64,000 nucleotides of DNA, taken from positions 620,001-684,000 of the forward strand of contig JAVRQT010000017.1 of the NCBI GenBank assembly GCA_035926095.1, in the 5' to 3' direction. Each line of letters begins with the position of its first letter. The first letter of the stretch is position 1. The stretch comes from Elasticomyces elasticus. Its lineage: Eukaryota > Ascomycota > Dothideomycetes > Mycosphaerellales > Teratosphaeriaceae. Shown here piece by piece: positions 56,230 to 64,000 of this stretch. The notes beneath the pieces were generated by a model. The model saw only the letters and a list, made by a program, of their open reading frames with translations. It was not told where the DNA came from and did no database searches. The position numbers were made by a program, and so were the translations under genes.

Positions 56230-57841
56230 TCAGTAATGGTCGCTAAGCGTCAGTGTGCCGGTCTTGGTGATCATGTACTCCTGGATTGCGACGTCCTTGC
56301 CAGACTCCTTGCCATACCCGGATTCTTTGATACCACCGAAAGGCGTTTCGGCGGCAGAGGCGTTGCCTGTGTTCATACCTGCAAAGTCACATCGTTAGCA
56401 GGAACAACACACAAGCCAAGGATCGAAAGCACATACCAATCATGCCAGCCTCAAGGTTTTCAAGCAACCTCCACGTCCGGTCCACATTCTTCGTGAAGAA
56501 ATAACTCGCCAACCCCATACTCGTATCGTTCGCCAACCTCACCGCCTCATCCTCACTCTCAAACTCAAACAAAGCCATCACCGGCGCAAACGTCTCTTCC
56601 TTGGCAATCAACATTCCCTCCTTCGCTCCCGTGATAATGGTAGGCTCAAAGAAGTATCCCTCATACCCTTCCTTACCATGTAACTTATTTCCACCCAACA
56701 CAACCTTCCCTCCTTGCTTCTGAGCATCCGCCACCTGCGCCTCGGCTTTATCAAGCGACCGGTCGGTCGTAACAGGACCGAGGGTGATGCCTTCTTTCGA
56801 TCCATGCCCGATCTTCAGTTGTTTGGTTTTCTCTGATAGAATCTCGGTGAACTTGCTGTACACGCCTTTCTGGACGTAGACGCGGTTGGCAGTAATGCAG
56901 GCCTGACCCGCGTGTCGCCATTTGAGAGCCATGAGTTGTGTGGCGGCTTGCTCTAGGTCTGCGTCGTCGAAGACAAGGAAAGGGCAGTTACCTCCTAGTT
57001 CTAGGGTGCATTTCTTCAAACCATCCGAGCAGATCTTTGCTACGAGTTTGCCTACGCGAGTGGAGCCTGTGAAGGTTACTTTCTTCACCAGTGGGTGGCG
57101 GCAGAGGGACTCGGATAGTGAAGGCGTGTTATCCAGGCTCGTGGGTAGTACGCTGAAGACTCCTTTCGCGAACCCGGCTTGTTGGGCTAGGTAAGCGAGG
57201 GAGAGGACGGAAAAGGGTGTTTCTGGCGATGGCTTGACGATCATAGTGCAGCCCGCTGCTAGAGCCGCACCGGCTTTACGGAGGATCATGGCGATGGGAA
57301 AGTTCCATGGGACTAGGGCGACGGCTACTCCTATTGGTTGTTTGACGGTGAAGACGCGGCGGTTGGGGGCCGAGGGGGTTTGGACGGTGCCTTGGACTCG
57401 CTCGGCTTCGCCTGCGAACCACCAGGTGAATCCCAAAGCGTATTCGAGCTCTCCCTGAGACTCTGCTAGTGGTTTGCCGGTCTCGTAGGTTACGATTTGG
57501 GCTAGGTCGTCGCGGTTGTCGCGGATGAGTTGGTCCCATTTTAGGAGGCATTGGGCACGAGTCTTGGGGTTGGTCTTCTTGAAGGTCTGGAAGGCTTCGT
57601 GGGCGGCCTTGACGGCTGCATCGGTGTCGTCTGCTGTGCAGTCGGGGGCTTGGGCCCAGACTTTGCCATTTCCTGGGTCGTAGACGTCGAATTTCTTGCC
57701 GGATTTGGAGTCGACCCATTCACCGCCTATCAAGGCTTGGGTTTTGAAGAGGTCGGGGTTGTTAAGCTGGGAGTGGTTAGTACAGGACAGTAAATTTAAG
57801 ACCTCCCTAGCACTCACCTTGAACGGGAGCTTGTCGGCCAT
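56230..57841 (-). CDS. UGA2: Succinate-semialdehyde dehydrogenase (NAD(P)+)
   Basis: Three exons (57841-57818, 57766-56437, 56378-56230) give 500 residues. The enzyme oxidises succinate semialdehyde to succinate, the last step of GABA use. Aldehyde-dehydrogenase motifs are VPWNFPIAMI, FTGSTRVGK, the catalytic Glu in LELGGN (about 264) and the catalytic Cys in GQACITANR (about 298). EETFAPVMA and the SSADH-like ending NASAAETPFGGIKESGYGKE also match. Exon 1 codes only MADKLPFK. Intron 1 is 51 nt and free of stops, so it can be misread as 17 extra residues. Intron 2 joins GMIG to MNTGNAS. Motifs fit the Uga2/GabD group, but related aldehydes cannot be excluded as substrates. Confidence 0.92.
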
Positions 57842-58668
57842 TGTTGCAGTAGTGGAGGAGGTTTCTGTTGGTTTAGCTGTCTTCTGCCGTTTTCTTGGTC
57901 TCGCCAGAGCTGATATAGTATGAGAGTATGACCGGTGGAGTAGGAGAGGTGTTTGATTACATTCGCGTCCCAGGGCGCGACGTCAGCGATATAGGAGCTC
58001 TTGCCTTCGAGCCGAGCAACATGGAGAGCGGGGTTCGTCTTGTCACGATTGGCACCCCTCCATCATCTCCACGAGGACGAAGAGAGCCGCTCGAAAGCCG
58101 CTTTGGTGCCGGGAATAATCGAGGTTTCAAGCTCTCCATGCGGAGGGAGGCCAGACGACACAAGGAAGCCTGATCGGGCAAGCCGAACCCTGACGTTTTG
58201 ATGGTAGCAAATACTTATGATTACCCAACTACTCCTCGACCATGACAAGCTACAGGATATTCGGTTAGATGGCTGTCCATCCAACGAGTCGAGCATTGCC
58301 GTCGATATCTCGCTGGCCCACAGGTCGTACTCTTGTCGTCGCGGTCGTGGTAGCGGCCAAGGAACCAGCGGCGGGCATCGGTATACGGCTCTCATAGCTC
58401 AAGGCCCATGGTTCGGATATTCAAGGCTATCATAAGTGTCTCTTCTCATCTGAAATCATCTACAAATGCATCAAGATGTGTTATTTGTTGTTGTAATGTC
58501 GTCGTCGACAACATACGCTATGCTCGGTGTCTCTATCGGCCCGCTCGACTTAGGGCTATCTGCCGGGTACCGATCACCATGTCACGAAGTTTTGGACATC
58601 ACCTGTATCAAATATGATCTGCCGTATACTACTGGTATGCAGTATATCTGCTAGTCAGTCTCAAAACC
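57842..58668. promoter_or_regulatory. Divergent intergenic region
   Basis: 827 bp between the dehydrogenase start and the methyltransferase start. Short frames on both strands have no recognisable product. Both promoters must lie here. Confidence 0.45.
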
Positions 58669-59607
58669 ATGGCAAATTCCCTTGACGGCTTTCTCACCGC
58701 CCTAGGTGACGAGGTTGAGAACTCATACGAGGGTCAGCGTCCCCAGCCGGTCCCAAGCACGACAGCACGCTGAGGATCCAGCGTAGAGACATTCGACCTC
58801 TTCACAAATGCAGCACCACTCCCCAGTCTGGGCATGGTCGATCCGAACGCTACATCCATCGAGCTTACCATAGCGGGAAGGGACTTCACAGTCACGCAAT
58901 CGCCTGGCTTACTGCATTCGAATCAGAAACTCGGTACGACCGGCGCTGCAGTGTGGCAGACGTCGGTGAAGGTAGCGGAATGGCTGGCCTCGCCCAAGCA
59001 TGTGCTGTTCGAAAATGGTATCCTTGATGCCAACAGCACAGTCCTGGAATTAGGCTCCGGGACGTCTGGGATCATTGCGAGTACCCTCGCGCCCTTGGTG
59101 GCGAAGGTGGTGGCTACGGATCAACAGCATTTACTCAAAAACCTGCGAGCGAATTTGGACGCCAATACTGCTCCCACGGTCAAATTTATTGGCAGGAAAG
59201 CTGGCAAGGCGGTACCACACAGCTCTCTTCTGGTCACAATCCTCGCTCTAGATTGGGAGACAGACGACATACCTAAGCACCTCGACTCGCACGGCCTTGG
59301 AGCAGGCGTTGATCTGGTCCTGGCTTGTGACTGCGTCTACAACTATGCTCTGATTGAGCCATTTGTGCAGGCTTGCGCGGATACGTGTAGTCTGCGGAAT
59401 CACAAGACTGATGAAAGTGCGAGTCATGGTGAACCTTGCACGACTATATGTCTGGTAGCTCAGCAATTGAGGTCGTCGGATGTCTTTGAGCAGTGGCTGG
59501 AAGCTTTTATACGGAAGTTCAGGGTTTGGCGTGTACCAGATGAGATGTTGACAGCGGGTTTAAAGGAGGGAGGGAGGTTTGTCGTACATGCTGGGATCTT
59601 GCATTGA
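58669..59607 (+). CDS. RKM5: Ribosomal-protein lysine N-methyltransferase Rkm5-like
   Basis: Two exons (58669-58732, 58787-59607) give 294 residues. It is a class I SAM-dependent methyltransferase of the METTL21-like group 16 family; yeast Rkm5 methylates ribosomal protein L1. The SAM-binding motif I is VLELGSGTSGIIAS, preceded by TGAAVWQTSVKVAEWL, and the family DxxY-type motif is VLACDCVYNYALIEPF. The small first exon (MANSLDGFLTALGDEVENSY) joins through a 54-nt intron to ETFDLFTNAAPLPSLG, which matches the Rkm5 N-terminus. Without that exon the product would start late at MVDPNATS. Confidence 0.87.
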
Positions 59608-59898
59608 ATACGCCACCTTGTTCAGCGCACAGGCAACAGGCGGTGCGATCCATCACTAGCATCACGTAAATGCCAGTGGAAGAATTTCCGATACAGTATG
59701 AAAGGCATAACTTGGTTTGAGCAGTACTGACGAGCACAGTAGGTGTACATGATCAATTGAGTACTTGTATAAAATCGACTACGTAACGCCAACATAAGAT
59801 ACTCTTGTCCCAAAGAGCTGACCCTTCTTGGACGCTTGTCGTCGTTATTCTCGCCCTACTGCTGGAGATGTGAATATGAGAAATCACACTCGGACTTT
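59608..59898. other. Short convergent intergenic region
   Basis: 291 bp between converging stops. Nothing is recognised. Confidence 0.5.
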
Positions 59899-60468
59899 TT
59901 ATCGTCTCCACCAAATCGCTACTTCGCTCTCGTGCCACTGCTCGAAATCGCGCGTAAGCATCTCCGCCCACTTCTTTTCCATCCCGCCGTTGTACATGTT
60001 ATTCCACTGTGCCTGACGCAACTCACCACCGGGAACCCAAGCCGTATGTTTCGGTGCGATGTCCGCATCGATTACGACCTGCTGGTACGTCGCACCCTCA
60101 GCCGCAAGAGCACGCAGCACCATTTCGAACTTTGGCTTAGGAGGCTCGCACATATGGGTCCTCGGCCGCCAGGCCTCGTACCTCACGATGATCTTGGGGA
60201 TGGCGCGGAACTTGTGAATGTTGAGGCTCTGGATGTCCTGCAGGACTTGCCTGGGCCGTCGTGCACCTCTGTGGCTTTGGACCATGAGGATGAACTCATT
60301 CTCGACCCAGTGGACTTGCTTGGTTTCTTCTCTGATCTGGCGACAGGTGTGGAGGAGGCCGGGCTCATTCTCGGGGAGGAAGAGGATAGGGACTTCTGAG
60401 GTGAGGGCCAGGCGGAAGATGTCATTACGTATCTCTGCAGGCAAGAGGGCGAAGGGGGAGTTGTCCAT
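59899..60468 (-). CDS. 2EXR/F-box-like fungal protein, copy 1
   Basis: A single exon of 189 residues from MDNSPFALLPAEIRNDIF. The N-terminal pattern LPAEIRNDIFRLAL... then EPGLLHTCRQIREETKQVHW matches the widespread fungal 2EXR/F-box-like family. These are expanded, mostly uncharacterised proteins that may act as adaptors. The second half reads IHKFRAIPKIIVRYEAWRPR and GATYQQVVIDADIAP. The longer upstream frame to 60687 looks like 5' leader. A clear paralogue lies 416 bp upstream on the same strand. Confidence 0.72.
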   Translation of the reverse strand: MDNSPFALLPAEIRNDIFRLALTSEVPILFLPENEPGLLHTCRQIREETKQVHWVENEFILMVQSHRGARRPRQVLQDIQSLNIHKFRAIPKIIVRYEAWRPRTHMCEPPKPKFEMVLRALAAEGATYQQVVIDADIAPKHTAWVPGGELRQAQWNNMYNGGMEKKWAEMLTRDFEQWHESEVAIWWRR

Positions 60469-60884
60469 GGCTTGAAGAGGTGTGGACGTTCTTGGAGGTG
60501 GAGGTGATTGGTTGGACGAACGGGATGTGAGACTTGCTACAGTGTTGCAGTGTCGAGTGTGTGTTGTAGAGACTATGAAGAAGGAGGAAGGGTCTGTAGG
60601 ACAAAAGGCGGAAAAATGTTCAGATACAGTCGAACAGAAACACATAGCCATTGTGTTGTCTTCTTTGTATTCAGATGAGAGCAACACATACCTTTCTTAG
60701 AGGTGTGCTTTACGATATGGTGATGGTAGATATGAAGGGAGTAACTTTGTAGCAGTACTGACAAGCACAATAGGTATACATAAATCACCAGCTAAGTCTC
60801 GATACAGAAACGACAGGACAACACGCCAACGTGAACATGAGGAACTTCACAAATGGACTCAACTGCTGGTCACATCTATCCCGT
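60469..60884. other. Spacer between tandem paralogues
   Basis: 416 bp between the two 2EXR-like genes. It should hold the promoter of copy 1. No gene is seen. Confidence 0.5.
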
Positions 60885-61412
60885 CTACTCAGACTCGCAC
60901 AACAGCCTCCAATCCTCCTCCACTGAGAGCTGTGCCATGCGATTACGCTCCATCTGCATTGCCGGGCTGTGAATCCTCCAAGGCTCACATCTCGGCGCGA
61001 TGTCTGACTCGATGACGACTTGCTGGTACGTTGCGCCCTTGGCCGAGAGAGCACGTAGTACTTGATGGAAAGCGTGGCGTGGGACATGATCATGATTCCT
61101 TGTCCTGAAGGCTTCGTATCTGACGATGATTCCGGGGATGGCGCGGAACTTATGGATGTCTAGAGCGTTGATACCATCCACGATATTCTGGTAAGGCTCT
61201 GACGTAGACGTACCGCCCCGGATTGTGATGAAGAATTCGTTCACAGCCCAGTAGACTAGGCGGGTCTCCTCCCTGGTTTGACTGGATGTGTGGAGCAGTG
61301 CGGGTTCGTTACCGGGACGGAGCTCGATGGGAGTGTCTGGAGTGAGTGCCATGCGAAGGACCTCATTTCTCAACTCCGCTGGCAAGCGGTAGAGTGGCGA
61401 GGGGTTGTTCAT
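60885..61412 (-). CDS. 2EXR/F-box-like fungal protein, copy 2
   Basis: A single exon of 175 residues from MNNPSPLYRLPAELRNEV. It aligns with the neighbouring copy over its whole length: LPAELRNEVLRMAL, EPALLHTSSQTREETRLVYW, IHKFRAIPGIIVRYEAFRTR and GATYQQVVIESDIAP. By eye the two share roughly half their residues, so this is a tandem duplication that has since diverged. The CR of the CRQIREE motif in copy 1 is SQ here (TSSQTREE). Function unknown. Confidence 0.7.
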   Translation of the reverse strand: MNNPSPLYRLPAELRNEVLRMALTPDTPIELRPGNEPALLHTSSQTREETRLVYWAVNEFFITIRGGTSTSEPYQNIVDGINALDIHKFRAIPGIIVRYEAFRTRNHDHVPRHAFHQVLRALSAKGATYQQVVIESDIAPRCEPWRIHSPAMQMERNRMAQLSVEEDWRLLCESE

Positions 61413-61871
61413 GGCGCTGTGAGGAGGTTGGTGCTTGTTGTGTGATGTTGCTGCGAAGTGGTCAGTTGGACGGTATGTAGAACCTGCTACAAAAGTCGGT
61501 ATTGAGTCGGTGTCGGATTAACATGAAAAATGACTGGTGGGAGGTCTATATGTAACCGAACAAGGGAGACAGACAATAATTTGTTCTCAAACAATGCTTG
61601 GTGTTCTTTGATCCCTCAACGAAACTGTGTACTCTTTGTTCCACGCCATTGTTGGCAGACCTTCCTAAGACGAGTCCTATAGAGTGAAAGACGCTGACTA
61701 CGATGTCGGCTGATCAGTACCGCTGGTAGCTAATAACCCTACAAAGCAAAGGTGATGGGCAGGTGAGTTGTTCTATCAGTGCGATGTGAGAGCTGAAAGA
61801 ACGAAATAGAACAACGACTGGGCCAGTCTCGAAGGCGGACTTGTTGCCGTGCTGGTTTCTCTCCATCTCCA
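61413..61871. other. Intergenic region
   Basis: 459 bp between the monooxygenase stop and copy 2 of the 2EXR pair. No gene or repeat is seen. Confidence 0.5.
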
Positions 61872-64000
61872 TCAAGACAGGTGGAAGCCGTCATATCCAT
61901 TCGCTCTGACCTCCTCAATGGTCTTCTTGTACCTTGGGATACCTCCGGCATAGTTCAAATGTTCCCTCGGTTTGCCAGGTATGTTCGCACCGCTGTGTTA
62001 GGTTAGCCTATCGAGCCAAACTTGATGGTACATCGAGCCTCACTTGTACCATGAATCGACCTTGCCTCTTGGCGTATCATTGATCAGGTCGTTCACGAGC
62101 TCCTTCCACTCCGCCTCAGCTTGGGGGTCTGCATCGATCTTGCGAAGCTTCTTGTCCCTCATGTCCGTGAGCACGTCTGTAATCCAATCGCCCTGGATTT
62201 CGATACACGACGGGCCGTTGGAGAAGGCTGTCGGTGCTTGCGGGCCGTACGTGCTGCAAGTTATTAGCGATGTGCGTGCCAATCAGAGGCCAGTGCTGAC
62301 AAGAAGAAGTTCGGGAAGCGGGCAGTAGCAAGCCCCAGATATGTCCAAGTCCCCTTTGCCCACTTGTCACTCATCTGCTCTCCTCCGATACCCGAGATCT
62401 TCATGTCCTTCAGGCCACCAGTGATGCTGTCGAACCCTGTAGCGAGTGCGATCATGTCGAGCTTGTGGTGCGTACCGTCCTTCTGAACAATACCGTCGGC
62501 TACGAATCGGTCGATGGGATTTGTGCGGACATCGATGACATCCACGTTCGGCTGTCATTGTCAGCATGGCAGTCATGGATAATGATATGCCATCCACTCA
62601 CCCGGTTGAAGTGATCGTAGAAGTCCTGCTCCAGCGACAGCCTCTTGCCACCGAACATATGAGGACGTTCCGTTGGAGCAAGCAATTCTCCTTTCCTGGG
62701 ATCTTGCACTCGTTCCCGAACCCTATCTCGCCAGAAGTTGTAGGCTTGCTGATTGGCTTCGTTGTTCCTCGTCATGTCATAGTAATTGTTCATCAGAAAC
62801 CGGAAGCCGCCCTGTATGGTCAGCAAATCCCTCCAAATCCCTCAACGTTCACGTCGACCTCGCTCACCATCTTCCACAGCATCTTGTAGAACTCCTCTCT
62901 TTCCTCCTCAGAGTGGTCGTAGGTCAGGTTCTCTCGCCACTGATACAAGAAGCCATTGTAATGGTTGTTGCGGTCTGCAAAGCGCTCCGGTAGACCCTTT
63001 GCTATTGCCTTTTGTTCTTCCTTCGTCATGTAGACCTGGTTCATTGGACATGCGAGGTTCGGAGTACGTTGGAACATCTTGACGCTGCCCTCTTCACCGA
63101 TCTCACGGCACCACTGCTATACATCAGTACGACACTCGTTCGCACGGTCCCGATTGGCATTACCTCTTGCGTGATTTGTACGCCCGTTGCGCCAGTACCG
63201 ACTACACATGTTGTGTTAGCGTTCATTTCATGTCCTGATCTCGCTGGACACCAATGGTAAACACGTACTGCATCACAATTAGCAATGCCTCAATGTTGCG
63301 AAATATCCATGCAAGCATACCTGACTGCAACGTTTTTGCCCTTGACGTTGATGCCTCCCTTTGGCCAAAAAGAGCTGTGAAACATTGTCCCTTTGAAGTC
63401 TTCGTAGCCCGGCCAGTCTGGGAAATAACGCTTCGCTGCGAATCCAGTACATGCTCTGTATAGAACACGACCATCAGCTGGTATAACAGGCGGCTGAATG
63501 CTAGGATTCCGACCTACGTCCAGAACCTCGTCCTGAATTTCTGGCCGCTATCGCAGCTGATCGTCCACATGCACTCAGCGTCGTCCCATATGGCGTCGGT
63601 CACCTTGGCATTAAACACACAATCCTTCTTGATGTTCAAGCGATCGTCCACATGTTTGAAATACTCTCGTAGCTCTGTATGGTCCGGGTAATGTGATGAC
63701 CATGTCCAGTCCTCGAACACCTCAGGTATCGACAGAGCGTAGACGGGATATTGACTGTCGACACGAGCTCCTGGATATCGGTTCCTGATGCGATACTCAG
63801 TTGGGATATTGTGAGATTCATTGACTCCACCTACCAGTACCAGATGCCGCCCAAGTCAGATCCGGCCTTGCTTTCTTCATCAGCGTGGACCAAAGGCGCA
63901 TCGCCGACGAGCAAGTTTTTACCTCGACAATCTTTGCCTTGAAGCCTCGCTGTCTAAGTCGATTGAGAAGCCATATACCTGCAAATCCTGCACCAACGAT
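61872..64000 (-). CDS. Baeyer-Villiger (flavin) monooxygenase, 5' end cut by window
   Basis: At least eleven exons run from the window edge to a stop at 61872. The enzyme uses FAD and NADPH to insert oxygen next to a ketone. Visible motifs are the FAD Rossmann VGAGFAGIWLLNRL, SDLGGIWYWNRYPGARVDS, and the family fingerprint FxGxxxHxxxWP as FKGTMFHSSFWP. The NADPH Rossmann VGTGATGVQITQE, VFQRTP-like MFQRTPNLACPM and LATGFDSITGG also match. The C-terminus ends IEEVRANGYDGFHLS. Exons: 64000-63923, 63866-63835, 63784-63518, 63455-63321, 63201-63164, 63113-62853, 62811-62602, 62551-62301, 62253-62044, 61992-61872. The join between 63321 and 63201 does not keep frame with the best donor; a small extra exon or a lesion is needed. 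Substrate unknown. Confidence 0.85.

Noticed and set aside
1..64000. tRNA, rRNA, CRISPR array or bacterial operon
   Set aside because: No T-loop/anticodon arrangement, spaced direct repeats or polycistronic layout was seen; genes are individually spliced and strand order is mixed.

Overview
The window is nuclear DNA of a filamentous ascomycete. Genes are close together on both strands and have short introns (about 40-125 nt) with GT..AG ends and CTAAC/CTGAC-like branch sites. Several families are typical of Pezizomycotina: a HET-domain protein, an HSPA12-like Hsp70, a PDR transporter, a Zn2Cys6 regulator and a 2EXR-type pair. One small inverted-repeat element shows a RIP-like loss of CpA. Overall style suggests a Dothideomycete, but this is inference. 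There are no bacterial, organellar or viral genes, and I found no tRNA or rRNA gene.

Layout. 1-8.9 kb is a run of minus-strand genes: a truncated unknown, a long disordered protein overlapping a small membrane protein, a membrane-anchored RlpA-like protein, the Paf1-complex subunit Cdc73, and an unknown protein with a hydrophobic tail. A 1.9 kb gap leads to the plasma-membrane H+-ATPase PMA1 (10.8-14.3 kb), followed by a short-chain dehydrogenase, a Cys-rich single-pass surface protein, a zinc-cluster regulator lacking two zinc ligands, and a leukotriene-A4-hydrolase-type aminopeptidase. 22-29.3 kb carries an AT-hook protein, the Hos3-type histone deacetylase and, divergently, the mitochondrial protease Atp23. 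29.9-34.4 kb is a five-exon PDR-type ABC transporter. After a 2.2 kb gap come Aurora kinase and a long-chain acyl-CoA synthetase, then three minus-strand unknowns (41-46 kb).

46-48.5 kb is gene-free and holds a 582 bp element with 41 bp inverted ends. Next to it lie an Hsp70-like ATPase and a convergent HET-domain gene, a pairing that resembles accessory, possibly allorecognition, territory. The rest is housekeeping: mitochondrial ribosomal protein uL29m, Rab GDI, succinate-semialdehyde dehydrogenase and the lysine methyltransferase Rkm5. Two tandem 2EXR/F-box-like paralogues follow, then a Baeyer-Villiger monooxygenase cut by the window end.

Most genes are independent single-copy functions. 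There is no operon, and no polyketide or peptide synthase backbone, so the regulator, transporter and oxidoreductases should not be read as a biosynthetic cluster. Exon boundaries were deduced by hand from reading-frame continuity and splice consensus and need transcript support.
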